The notes: a model not told the origin generated them from the sequence alone. A stretch of DNA of 64,000 nucleotides from Eriocheir sinensis (GCF_024679095.1 NW_026111667.1:327001-391000), one strand, 5' to 3'; counted from the first letter of the stretch, positions 1 through 9,963 are shown. A program made the numbers and translations.

Positions 1-682
1 ACTTGTTCAGTACTTGTTTGTAGTTGGTACAGGAGCAGGTTTAGGACAGATAGAGTTGCCTGAAGTTGTCATTTTCATGACAGAATATTATATTATTACC
101 ATACAGAAGAATATCTACTTCTATTCTGTTATGGTTTGGTTGCAAACCTTGGTTGCTATTATGATACATTGCCAGCCAAGTTAGTAAAGACTAGAGGAGG
201 CTGATTTTTTACCTAGTAAAAAACATGTCAAGTTGGCAACATTAGTGCAGGAGGATATAATAATGTAGGAATCTTTTTTTTATACTTTGAAGAGAATAAA
301 TGAATCATTGCACATGAATAGGTTGTTTTACTTTATCATCTTTGGAGCACATCATTTAACCTATGGAATACTTTTACTCAGAAAAAATACAAATAAAATC
401 AATGATTTAATCATTTGATTAAATCAATTTGATTAAATCATTGCCAACCCTGCTGTGCTGTTTCTAATACCATTATATAAGGTTCATTTTTAAGTATTTG
501 CAAAAGGTCATTGAAAAAATCAATATCTCAAACACTAATAATAGCTCACCCTATGAGTCATAATTTCTCTGTGCCTCATCACAGCAAGGATTCAGCTGTG
601 CAGGATTTCCTTGAGAAGTGTTGCAGGACTGAGTGAATATTTACTGAAAGAAGAACGAAGGCTTCCAGCACTGTGGTCTCAC
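1..682. other. Sequence 3' of the pseudogene, no gene seen
   Basis: No coding region or RNA gene is recognisable. The next exon of the netrin-receptor-like pseudogene (reading minus) would be expected here, but I could not find one. One AT-rich inverted repeat is present: a perfect 14 bp arm at 400-413 (CAATGATTTAATCA) pairs with 430-443 across a 16 bp loop that itself contains TTGATTAAATCAA. Confidence 0.5.
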
Positions 683-808
683 CCTGATGGTCTTCACAGC
701 AAACTCACACACTGTTGATGGCTTGAGGCTGTCAATGAGGCAGGTCACATCCGTGGCGTTGACGTAGCGGCTGGAGGATGAGGACGAGAAGGTGGTGCAG
801 CTGTTGTA
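683..808 (-). pseudogene. Pseudo-exon 4: C-terminal half of an FN3 repeat
   Basis: The 126 nt block lies between CTGCAG and GTGAGA and is open in phase 0. It reads RYVNATDVTCLIDSLKPSTVCEFAVKTIR, matching the [24 protein letters not shown] region of DCC-type FN3 repeats. The tract that should carry the Y-VRW strand is replaced by a serine-rich stretch, or lies in a small exon I could not locate. Confidence 0.68.
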
Positions 809-1566
809 CTGCAGGAGTCAAAGGTCAGTATTAACAGGGAGTCAGGTACAAGGACGGAGGGAAAACATGAGAAAGGTCACTGGATGGACTGGCTTGTGAA
901 ATGAGACATGAATAACAGGAGGATAGGAAGGGTGTGAGGGAGTGCTTGCAGGAAGAAGAGGATGTGTAAGTGAAGGATAAGGATGTATGAGGGAGGATAT
1001 GAGGTGTATAAGGGACTGTTTGCAGGAAAAAGAGGATGCATGAGTTATGGATAAGGATGTGTGAGGTGGACGTGAGGTGAATAAGGGAGTTTGCTGGGAC
1101 GAGAGTATGAGTAAGTAATGGATAAGGATATAGAGAGGAAGATATGAGGTGAATGAGGGGCTGTTTGTAGGAGGGAGAAGGATGCAAGTTACGAATAAGG
1201 ATGTGGAGAGGTGGATATGAGGTGAATAAGGGAGTGTGTGCAGGGAAACAAGAATGTGTAAGTGGTGAATAAGTTCCTTGACAAATGACTAACTTTTCCG
1301 CTGCTGTGTTGATGCAAGTGGCAAGTCTGTGACACAGTGCACAAAGAACATGAGATAAAACATATATTTTCCAGCTGATGACTGCCCTCCCTGAAGCAGC
1401 CCAGCAACACCACCCAAAACTGACCTCTTTTGACCTCCCATTCTTCATGCTTGTGTTTGGAACGGCATCTAGTGGCCTTTTAATTGTTGTTTAATCTTTT
1501 TACCTTGAGTTGCCTCCCTTGAAAAAAAAAAAATAATAATAATAAAAATATAAATAAATAAATCAC

Positions 1567-1772
1567 CTGGTTCTGGCTCAGCATGGTGTCTGCCCACTGC
1601 AGCACCACGGTGAAGGGCGTCAGCACCACGGCCTTCACCCACACCGCCGGGTCCAGCGTGGGTGCCACCACCTCCTCCTCCTCTGGCTGGGTGCGGACTT
1701 GCTGGTACACCGGTTGCCTGTCACCCACGTTGTTGAAGGCTCGCAGGCTTATCACAAACTCCATGTTGGGTT
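1567..1772 (-). pseudogene. Pseudo-exon 3: FN3 second half and start of next FN3
   Basis: This block stays open for its whole 206 nt and joins in phase 1 upstream and phase 0 downstream. It encodes EFVISLRAFNNVGD, the YVISLKAFNNVGEG-like signature of DCC/neogenin, then PVYQQVRT, an acidic linker, and VKAVVLTPFTVVLQWADTMLSQNQ across the start of the next FN3 repeat. The usual Gly in GDGQP is Arg and the Gly of PPVGV is Trp. The acceptor is CCTCAG and the donor is CAG|GTGATT. Confidence 0.78.
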
Positions 1773-1835
1773 CTGAGGAGACGGATAACTTGTTATGGAC
1801 CTAATCGTAACAATACAACAATTTTTTCACGACCC

Positions 1836-2085
1836 TTAACCCGTCCGCTGCGATTGGCACGGATTTTGCCTTCACTGGTAGCCTGGTAACATAGTCCCAG
1901 GTCTTTCTCCCTCTGTCTGTGGTGGATAGTGGAGTGTTTCCCATGTGGTATTGGTGTGCTGGATATCCCCTCCCAAGGTGCAGGACTACACTTTTCTTCA
2001 CTGAATTGTAGCCACGGACACTTTTTGTTCCATTCCTGTAGCTTGGCGAGGTCTGCTGCTAGGAAATCCGCAGTCAAGGGGTTAA
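1836..2085 (-). mobile_element. TTAA-ended short element, copy A
   Basis: This ~250 bp unit starts TTAACCCGTCCGCTGCG and ends CGCAGTCAAGGGGTTAA, giving imperfect inverted ends. Its minus strand reads DLAKLQEWNKK...LQFSEEKC...REKDLG, resembling the thumb region of a non-LTR reverse transcriptase (the EKCKVMH-G and EEKDLGV motifs). It lies inside an intron of the pseudogene. Ends of the form TTAA-CCC...GGG-TTAA recall piggyBac-type MITEs, but no transposase is present, so that assignment is inference. Confidence 0.6.
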
Positions 2086-2372
2086 ACTGGGCAGAACAGA
2101 TAACAAATAAGATAGACTAACAGACAACAGGTAGAACAACAGGTAGAAAGACAGATAACAGGCCACGGATAACTAATGAATAACCTGACTAACATTATGA
2201 CCACCCAGGAAATATCTGAGAGTTCAGGGCAGACAGAGGAATGAGCCTGAACGATGATGAGTCTGAAAATGGCAACTCAGAATACCACCTCCTTTCCCTC
2301 AATAATTGCTCTCTTGGTCCAGGGTCTTCACAATATGGAGAGCTAACTTTATGATGGTGTGTAAATACTTTT

Positions 2373-2376
2373 CTGT

Positions 2377-2429
<53 letters not shown>
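2373..2429. repeat. (GT)n microsatellite
   Basis: Dinucleotide GT run with one TTT interruption near its start, in a pseudogene intron. Confidence 0.95.
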
Positions 2430-2431
<2 letters not shown>

Positions 2432-2432
<1 letters not shown>

Positions 2433-2594
2433 TGTTAACAGACTCAATAAATGTTTAACTATGATCTACTTAACAAGATCTCTACCTTCACTTTACTTTG
2501 CTTAAATGAAAATTTGTTATGGACTCCATCATCATTTTTTGGGGGGGGTGAATGTAATGTTAACTCCAGACTCAATAAATGGTTAACTATGATA
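2432..2594 (+). repeat. Imperfect direct duplication flanking a spacer
   Basis: AATGTTAACAGACTCAATAA and the following TGTTTAACTATGAT at 2432-2465 recur at about 2556-2592 with small changes. The ~90 bp spacer holds a G8 run. The second copy ends just before the short element at 2599. Confidence 0.6.
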
Positions 2595-2598
2595 TCAT

Positions 2599-2831
2599 TT
2601 AGCCCATTGACTGTGGATTTCCTACCAGAAGACCTCACCAAGCTATAGAAATGGATCAAATGTTTCTACTAAAATTCAGTGAAGAAAAATGTAAAGTCCT
2701 GCACCTTGGGAGGGGATATCCAGCACACCAATACCACATGGGAAACACTCCACTGTCCACCAGAGAGGCAGAGAAAGGTTACCAGACTAACAGTGAAAGC
2801 AAATCCGTGCCAATCGCATTTGACGGGCTAA
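2599..2831 (+). mobile_element. TTAA-type short element, copy B
   Basis: Plus-strand copy of the element at 1836-2085, 233 bp, with TTAGCCCATTGACTG at the left and TTTGACGGGCTAA at the right. The interior reads FSEEKCKVLHLGRG, then PAHQYHMGNTPLST, again like a LINE reverse transcriptase thumb. It has a stop near the start and a deletion at the EKDLG position. Opposite orientation to copy A within the same intron. Confidence 0.6.
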
Positions 2832-2973
2832 CAAAATCTTTACCTTCTCTTGGCTCAACACAAATGTAGAAGTGGCTAATTCAAAATCCCTGTCTTGTGG
2901 AGAATCACACTGCAGGTCTACATGCTACTATGCCAAAAATGGAGAATTAGTCACAAATGATCATCTTACACAC

Positions 2974-3127
2974 CCAGCTTATCAATGATGTAACCGCACT
3001 GCTTGCTGTCCACGATCTTGGAGTAGATGTCCGCCACGCCTCGGTCCCAGACAATGGTGTAGCCGCACAGCATCACACTGTGCGGCTGGCTGGCAGCACA
3101 CCCTGATGTAGTCAGTCAGCGCCACGG
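2974..3127 (-). pseudogene. Pseudo-exon 2: FN3 domain, first half
   Basis: The block is bounded by TTACAG and GTGTGT. It reads VALTDYIRVCCQPAAQCDAV, then, after a net +1 shift near 3068-3080, GYTIVWDRGVADIYSKIVDSK followed by QCGYIIDKL. The final G joins AA of the next block to make the Glu of DKLEPNMEF, which fixes the splice phase. Trp and Arg positions conserved in the family are Cys here, consistent with CpG decay. Confidence 0.72.
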
Positions 3128-3409
3128 CTGTAATGGACCACAAGACACTACAGATAACACAGTGACTCCACCATCATGATCACTATGTAGGTTTTATCAT
3201 GGCTTCCAAACATGAATATTTTGTACCACGAAAACAAAATTATACAAATGTATTATACCTGTAAGTTATCCTAAATTCAATGCACAACACATATATTAGG
3301 TTTATACTGTTTGTTGGGAATTAAGAATGTAAGTGATGGATAAGGAGGTAGGAGGGACAATTTGAAGGGGACAGAGGATGTAAATCACAACACTGAGGGA
3401 AACACTCAC

Positions 3410-3515
3410 CCTTCAGACCAACTTGCTTGTCTGGGACCCTGTTTTAATGGAGGTAATTTGTTAGGTCCCAGCCAGGGTGGACTGATTTTATGGGCAGTGC
3501 CGTTGACCGTGAGTG
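3410..3515 (-). pseudogene. Pseudo-exon 1: inter-FN3 linker (LTVNGT...VPDK)
   Basis: The acceptor TTGCAG follows a pyrimidine-rich stretch on the minus strand, and the donor is GTGAGT. The first part reads LTVNGTAHKISPPWLG in one frame. The last part reads NRVPDKQVGLK in another frame and joins in phase 1 to the next block. A frameshift between them, plus a TAA just upstream of the second frame, shows the block is broken. In DCC/neogenin the VTVNGT strand ends one FN3 domain and the VPD-P segment begins the next. Confidence 0.65.
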
Positions 3516-3631
3516 CTGCAAGATGGAAATGGAAAATGAAAATGAGGAGCTGTTAGCATATTCTCAACATGGAAAAACTCCACTTACATTAAAATTTACT
3601 CTGTTGAAATGAAATGGGAAAAGTATATTTG

Positions 3632-3878
3632 TCCCCTTGAATGTGCATTTCCTAGCAGAAGACCTCATCAAGCTACAGGAGTGGAACAAAAAGTGGCTGC
3701 TACAATTCAATGAAGAAAATGTAGTCCTGCACCTTGGGAGAGGATATCCAGCACACCAATACCACATGGGAAACACTCCACTATCCACCACAGAGACAGA
3801 GAAAGACATGAAACTATATATATGATACAAGGCTAACAGTGAAATCCAAACCCGTGCCAACCGCAGCGGACGGGTTAA
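3632..3878 (+). mobile_element. TTAA-type short element, copy C
   Basis: Third member, plus strand, 247 bp, beginning TCCCCTTGAATGTG and ending CCGCAGCGGACGGGTTAA. It reads HFLAEDLIKLQEWNKKWLLQ in one frame, then VVLHLGRGYPAHQYHMGNT after a one-base loss. The left TTAA is degraded and the right one is intact. Confidence 0.6.
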
Positions 3879-4560
3879 CCCAAACTACCTGCCCCGTCCA
3901 CGGACCCCCATAGGGCACGGAGGGTAGACGACCGGGGCTTACATGTCAACGCCTACACGCCCCGCCACGGCACCGCTACAAGGCCGGGAGCACGAGGATA
4001 ACAAGGGGAAGCACGGAGCACAGCCCTTCCTCTCTCCCCGCGCGAGGTAAACAAACACTGAACAGCTGATGGCTGGGATTATTGTACAACGTTGCCAGAT
4101 TGTCGTACTCAGTTTCTCATGTTTCCCAATTTCCATCCCCAAAACTGTTTCCTGGGTCACAATAACGATATTTATTTGTAGTTATTGTTGAAATGGTTTA
4201 TTATTCATGTTTCCTGGTGATATTTATGCGGGAGAAGCTGGTAAAAGTAATGCTCCGAGTACGACAATCTGGAAACGATGCTGGGATAACTTGCCTTCAT
4301 CATCTCGCCCTCGTGCATGTACCGGTTTTCGACGCTTAACCATTGCCAAAACACATCAGGAATCAACGGTTTTAGTGATAACTATATCTGAGTCTCGTTA
4401 TTGGGCGCCAGAGACAGGTTTTGGGTGGGAGATCGGCAAATATAACAGGCTGACTGTAACGAGCTGGCAACTTCACGCTCGTGTGACTCGCCAGCGATAC
4501 GAAATTGTCGTACTTGGAACATTGTACTTACCTTATATTATAGTTGTCTATCTATGATGT
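3879..4560. repeat. GC-rich block and dispersed TTGTCGTAC repeat pieces
   Basis: No gene is seen. 3880-4060 is GC- and CpG-rich. A 21 bp sequence CGTTGCCAGATTGTCGTAC(TC) at 4090-4110 is repeated inverted at 4257-4277 with one mismatch, and a shorter direct copy (ATTGTCGTACTTGG) occurs at 4504-4517. This suggests fragments of an interspersed repeat with inverted ends. Confidence 0.5.
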
Positions 4561-4737
4561 GTAAGTTTATCTATTATTCATTTGTATTCGTCTAGTTGCT
4601 AAACTCGTGTGCTCCAGTTAAACTGTTAATTGACTCTCCTTGCTGACATCATCCCGGTAAATATAAGTGCTGCATTCCACTGATTATTTTTCAAGCACCT
4701 TCCTCACCACAAAACTGTTCTTGTTTCCTCTAATGAC

Positions 4738-5100
4738 TGACTCACTGACTGCTTGATTAACTGACTGACTGACTGGTTGACTAATTGACTGACTGACTAA
4801 CTGACCGACTGCCTGACCGCATGATATACTGACTGACTATATAGCTGGTTAACTGACTGACTGAATGAATGATGGATTAACTGTCTGACAGACTGACCGA
4901 TTGCCTGACAGACAAACTGGTTGACTGACTGACTGAATGAATGATGGATTGACTGTCTGACAGACTGACCGATTGCCTGACAGACAAACTGGTTGACTGA
5001 CTGACTGAATGAATGATGGATTGACTGTCTGACAGACTGACCGATTGCCTGGCAGACAAACTGGTTGACTGACTGACTGAATGATTGAATGAGATTGATC
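4738..5100. repeat. GACT-rich tandem array with 72 bp units
   Basis: Irregular GACT/CTGA tetramers (4738-4860) pass into three exact-length 72 bp units starting at 4861, 4933 and 5005 and a partial fourth at 5077. Units differ by only a few bases. A serine-rich minus-strand frame across them exists only because 72 is a multiple of three. Confidence 0.9.
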
Positions 5101-5111
5101 GACTGATAGAA

Positions 5112-6304
5112 GGTTTACGAGTGGTGGAGCGCCGAGGTGAGTTTCGACAGGGGATGCTTGCAGCCTGTGTCGATCTCAGGAAGGCGTTTGATTCAGTGCA
5201 TCGATCGTGAGGCACTCTGGGATCTTCTGCGACTCCGTGGGATTCCTGCGAGGACTATTGGTTTGCTGACTGGCCTGTATTCTGGGACAGAGAGTGCTGT
5301 GAAGTGTGTGTGTGTGTGTTGGGGGGGGGGGTCTTGTCCAGCCTCTTTCCCGTGAATGCGGGAGTGAGGCAGGGCTGTGACCTTGCCCCAGCGCTTTTCA
5401 ACACTTGTATGGACTGGGTACTGGGCAGAGTTGTGGACCAGAGTCATTGCAGAGCATCCATTGGCAATACCAGGGTCACTGACCTTGTTTTTGCTGATGA
5501 TGCAGTAATCCTGGCGGAGTCGCTGGAGGTCTTGGTGATGGCTCTCGAGGCACTGCACGAGGCGGCGAAGCCCTTGAGACTCCAGGTCTCCTGGGCCAAG
5601 ACCAAGGTACAGGTGTTTGGAGGCTTGCTGGATGACACAGTACAGTCTGTTCATGCGTGTGGCGAGGACGTTGAAATCTCGGAAAGTTTCACGTATCTTG
5701 GTAGCGTAGTTCATAACAACGGTGAGTCTGGCCAGGAAGTCTTACGGCGGATTGGTCTGGCCCACGGTGCTATGGACTCGCTCAACACAAGTATATGGCG
5801 TTGTCGATACCTGTGCAGGTGGACAAAGACGCGGATCTTCAATTTCCGTGTGCTCCCTGTCTTACTCCATGGTTGTGAGACATGGACACTAAACGGGGAC
5901 TTGGAGCGGCGGATTGATGCCTTTAGTAATAAGTGTCTACGCAGAATCATGGGATATCGCTGGAAGGACTTTGTGTCAAACAGGCGACTACTCCGTGAGG
6001 CTGATTCGACATATATTACCTGCATAGTCCGTCAACGCCAACTCCGGCTATACGGGCACGTTTTCCGGAAGCTGATCCTGCTCATCGGGTTGTCTCTGTG
6101 AGAGACAATCCTGAGTGGAGGAGGCCACGGGGACGCCCACGGAGTTCGTGGCTTAAGCAAGTCGATAGATCCTGCCGGGAGGTACTCGGGTTGCGAAGGG
6201 GGCCTGCAGGAGACTCGCCCGGAGGGACCCCCAGGCTTGGCGTCGTAGGGTGGGCGAGGCGACGCACCCCCTGGCGTATGCCCCCATTGATTGATTGATT
6301 GATT
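5112..6304 (+). pseudogene. RTE-like LINE reverse transcriptase, truncated and frameshifted
   Basis: This is the 3' part of a non-LTR retrotransposon polymerase frame. In order it shows RQGMLAACVDLRKAFDSVH (finger/palm, motif A), EALWDLLRLRGIPARTIGLL, NAGVRQGCDLAPALFNTCMD (motif B), LVFADDAVILAESL (motif C, catalytic FADD at 5490-5501), ESFTYLGSVV (thumb), and a C-terminal GCETWTL...CLRRIMGYRWKDF...RQRQLRLYGHV region. The frame is broken at least four times: an ATCG duplication at 5200-5207, expansion of a GT/G tract at 5308-5331, a shift near 6060-6075, and another in the last ~100 bp. The last coding words, RRVGEATHPLAYAPID, are followed at once by an ATTG repeat tail (6286-6304). A very short 3' UTR with a simple-repeat tail is typical of RTE-type elements. 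The 5' endonuclease part is absent. No activity is expected. Confidence 0.85.
6286..6304 (+). repeat. (ATTG)n tail of the RTE-like element
   Basis: Four to five ATTG units directly after the element's stop codon, interpreted as its 3' tail and not an independent microsatellite. Confidence 0.75.
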
Positions 6305-6322
6305 AAGATAGTGCTGATTCTC

Positions 6323-6362
<40 letters not shown>
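6323..6362. repeat. (GTA)n microsatellite
   Basis: About 13 GTA/TAG units beginning 18 bp after the RTE-like tail. Confidence 0.95.
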
Positions 6363-6365
<3 letters not shown>

Positions 6366-6760
6366 AAAACCGTATTAGGAAGTATTCGTATAATTGTATT
6401 CCAAAAATTCCTGACAGAAGTCAAAGTGTTCTCACTGTATTTGACAGAAGAGTTGTGTTTTTAATGCACAGATGGCGTTAGTGAAGGTATCGATAATGGA
6501 CTGGCTTAGATAGATTTTATGAGTTCGTTGCGGAAATATGGCGTTCGTGTTGGTATCAGAAGAGGAAATATTTTGAGTCACATATTCATACACAGGCAGC
6601 TGTACAGACAGAGAGAAAGACAACCACGCAAACACAAACAGAATGGTGAACACGCACGGGGACCCAGAGTGAGACAAACAAACAGGCAGACACAAGCACA
6701 CACCGAAAAATACACAGACACACAATCCGATACACAAACAACAAACGCAGACAGTTATAG

Positions 6761-6761
<1 letters not shown>
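6363..6761. other. No gene seen
   Basis: Unique, mildly AT-rich sequence without a supportable coding region. The second half becomes ACA-rich and grades into the following CA run. Confidence 0.5.

Positions 6762-6821
<60 letters not shown>
6762..6821. repeat. (CA)n microsatellite
   Basis: Thirty uninterrupted CA units. Confidence 0.97.
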
Positions 6822-6822
<1 letters not shown>

Positions 6823-7423
6823 CCTCCCCTTCCCCCATACATACACACATGCAAGTGTTTGGTTTCTACGAGTAATCTGACGAATAATTCAAAACTTCTT
6901 ATCGTAACTCGGAGCCGTTGTTGCAGCCTCTTGGGGGACGCGCTATAACAGTCGTGTGTATACAAGGCTGTTGTTACTGTTGTATAGTTTTAGAACACTG
7001 CTATGCCCAGCCACGTCAAGAAGCTGTCTGGCGTCACTTATGAGAAGGTTCGTCTGTATAACATTTGAAACAATTTATTAATAGCCTATTAGGTGCAGTT
7101 ACATATGTCGATGTATGTATTGTTAGAGGCCAGCCTTTATATAAGCATAAGCTTTTCAGGCAAAAGTGAAGAAAATAGATATATAAGAAAAAAATAGGAA
7201 TAATGCAAATATATCTTGGAACAAAAAAATATACAAAATACAGAATACTGAACATTAGTTAGAAATATAACAGTGGTAGAATATACATACATAATAGAAG
7301 CTCGGCAAAATAAAAAATACCATAATTAAAAATAATAAACAAAAATAAAATAAAGAAAGAGAAAAAAATAATGTATATAGAAGCATATGAAATTATATAG
7401 GATTATAGGGTGAAGCAGAGTGA
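6822..7423. other. AT-rich unique sequence, no gene seen
   Basis: No motif or long frame could be supported. From about 7300 the plus strand is A-rich and leads into the TAA array. Confidence 0.5.
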
Positions 7424-7494
<71 letters not shown>

Positions 7495-7574
7495 TGATGA
7501 TGATGATGACGATGACGATGACGATGATGATAATAATGATAATGATAATAATAATAATGATAATGATAATGATG

Positions 7575-7673
<99 letters not shown>

Positions 7674-7680
7674 GTAGTAG
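7424..7680. repeat. (TAA)n with a (TGA)n/(CGA)n core
   Basis: Pure TAA units flank a core at 7491-7600 where TAA, TGA and CGA variants alternate. This looks like an old interrupted array with two younger pure flanks. All long homopolymeric frames here are artefacts. Confidence 0.95.
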
Positions 7681-7781
7681 AGGGAAGGACAAAATACCTG
7701 GGTAATTCATTACGGAACAAGCGTGAGGGAGATGACGTTATATATGACTGAAGAGATATTGGAATTTACTGGATAACAATC

Positions 7782-7975
<194 letters not shown>

Positions 7976-8023
7976 CACTATCCTTTTGGTCTTTGTTTTG
8001 TCGTTGATTAAAAATGAAAGTTA

Positions 8024-8329
<306 letters not shown>

Positions 8330-8531
8330 TACTTGATATAGGGGTAGAAAAGTTAAGGTAAAGTTGGTTGCAAACACTGCTGCTGCCCGAGGCTTCAGTG
8401 CTCATCTCCGTTGCATTGACCCTTTGATGAGGCCTGTGGTGAAGGGACTTGAAAATACTGAAACTGAAAAATAAAGAAGCATTAGGAACCTGCTAAGAAA
8501 CATTAAAAGGACATGTTCGTATTTCAGGTTT

Positions 8532-8536
<5 letters not shown>

Positions 8537-8610
<74 letters not shown>
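8537..8610. repeat. (CA)n microsatellite
   Basis: About 37 perfect CA units. Confidence 0.97.
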
Positions 8611-8611
<1 letters not shown>

Positions 8612-8734
8612 ACCCACAACGAACATTATCCAAAGAAAAGACTCGCCATTATCAGCTGTTTTATTTCTTCCTTTTTCCTCATCGTGAGGTCCTGTAATAT
8701 CTCACACGCATTTGCTTTTGAATTTTGGGTCCTT

Positions 8735-8925
8735 TTTGTTATAACCTTTGTACTTTTATTTACAACGTTGGTGATTCTGAAACGTTTGATAATTTCAGGT
8801 TCTTTTCAGTTTTCGTTGAATTATTTGTTGTACTTAATAACGTTTGTGATTCTGAAACGTTAGATAATTTTAGGTCTTTCTTTTCATTTTGTTATAACAA
8901 TTGTACCTATTAACGTTTATATAAT
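8735..8925 (+). repeat. Degenerate ~75 bp tandem repeat
   Basis: GTGATTCTGAAACGTT(A/T)GATAATTT occurs at 8771 and 8846, 75 bp apart. The flanks (TTGTAC..TT..AACGTT and TTTCxTTTTGTT) also repeat, and a third partial unit begins near 8899. Confidence 0.7.
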
Positions 8926-8989
8926 TATTTCTGAGAGTATTTGAGTTTTGTTAGTGTTGTATTCATACTTTTCTTTTGTTTTCCTACCA

Positions 8990-9345
8990 TAATCACACCA
9001 ACCACCACCACTACCACCACCACCATCACCACCCAATGTTGACCCCTTCCTATCGTATCACCAAAACACCACCACCACCACCATTGATGTTGACCTATCC
9101 TTACTGGATCACCGCCCCACCACCACCACCATCACCACCTGACCATGTAAACCCCTCCCTAACCACCACCACCACCACTATTATCCATCTCCACCTCCCT
9201 TCCTTACCCATCACCACTACAACAGACCTTACCTAACCACCTCCCCTCCTCACTCCTTTTCCATCATCACCACCACCCACCACCCACACCACCACCCACC
9301 ACCCTCCCCCTTATCCCCTCCCACTACCACCACCTCCACGCCCTC
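8990..9345. repeat. CCA/CAC-rich low-complexity tract
   Basis: Imperfect ACC/CCA trinucleotide runs broken by short unique words such as TGTTGACC(C)(C)T. No coding frame is supported. Confidence 0.85.
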
Positions 9346-9474
9346 GAAGATAACATCACTTGATTATTTTTTCCGCGCCGTGAAAAAGCAAGAAAAGTGA
9401 GATAAAATACAGCACAGAAACGCGTTGCTTCGTATTTCTTTTAACAATATTCAGATTCCTTGACCGAGACTTCC

Positions 9475-9540
9475 TCCTCTTCTTCTTCTTGCTTCCTTTT
9501 CTTCTTCTGCCTCCTCCTCCTCCTCCTCCATCATCTGCCC
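9475..9540. repeat. TTC/TCC-rich tract
   Basis: Short interrupted TCT and CTC trinucleotide runs. Confidence 0.75.
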
Positions 9541-9598
9541 CGCCAGGAACAACGACAACAAGAAAGCGATCGTATCTCTCCTCCCCGTCGACACCTCG

Positions 9599-9599
<1 letters not shown>

Positions 9600-9649
<50 letters not shown>

Positions 9650-9696
9650 AACACACAACTTAAACACGAGAAATATTAGCGCTCTCCTCCCCCCCA

Positions 9697-9758
<62 letters not shown>

Positions 9759-9805
9759 AAATATTAGCGTCAAATAACTCAACAGGAACCTTCTTTACCA
9801 CTTGT

Positions 9806-9892
<87 letters not shown>
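9600..9892. repeat. Compound (CA)n-(CA)n-(GA)n-(CA)n microsatellite cluster
   Basis: CA runs at 9600-9657, 9699-9755 and 9836-9892 and a GA run at 9808-9836. The 18 bp word ACACGAGAAATATTAGCG occurs at 9664-9681 and 9752-9769, so one CA block plus its flank looks duplicated with an 88 bp period. Confidence 0.93.
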
Positions 9893-9896
<4 letters not shown>

Positions 9897-9923
9897 ACTA
9901 AAAGTCACTCGATGTGGGTGAGC

Positions 9924-9963
9924 GTGTGTGTGTGTGTGTGTGTGGGTGTGTGTGTGTGTGTGT
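9924..9963. repeat. (GT)n microsatellite
   Basis: Interrupted GT run containing a GGGTG. Confidence 0.93.

Larger units (their letters stand above)
683..3515 (-). pseudogene. Netrin receptor (Frazzled/DCC/neogenin)-like FN3 pseudogene fragment
   Basis: Four exon-like blocks (3515-3410, 3127-2974, 1772-1567, 808-683) read in order on the minus strand and encode parts of consecutive fibronectin type III repeats of the DCC/neogenin/Frazzled ectodomain. In the family this is a cell-surface axon-guidance receptor for netrin. Recognisable pieces are LTVNGTA, VPDKQVGLKAVALTDYIRV, GYTIVWDRGVADIYSKIVDSK, EFVISLRAFNNVGD..PVYQQVRT, VVLQWADTMLSQNQ and LIDSLKPSTVCEFAVKTIR. All seven visible borders are GT/AG. 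Decay is clear: blocks 1 and 2 have lengths (106 and 154) that break the phase-1 joins, so each holds a net one-base shift. The FN3 tryptophan in the strand after IRV is replaced (IRVCC), conserved Gly and Arg residues are Trp, Arg or Cys, and the VRW strand expected before block 4 is absent. Introns are retained, so this is a duplicated gene fragment and not a processed copy. Sequencing indels could explain the shifts but not the substitutions. Confidence 0.75.

Noticed and set aside
831..1448. 205-codon minus-strand frame with Ser/His/Tyr/Pro richness
   Set aside because: It lies in a pseudogene intron over GGATAAGGATGTG-like degenerate repeats; no domain is recognised.
1793..2077. 94-codon minus-strand frame as a host gene
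   Set aside because: It is the reverse-transcriptase-like interior of short element copy A; two more broken copies lie nearby.
4877..5215. Serine-rich repetitive minus-strand frame of 112 codons
   Set aside because: Exists because the 72 bp tandem unit is divisible by three; antisense to the start of the RTE-like fragment.
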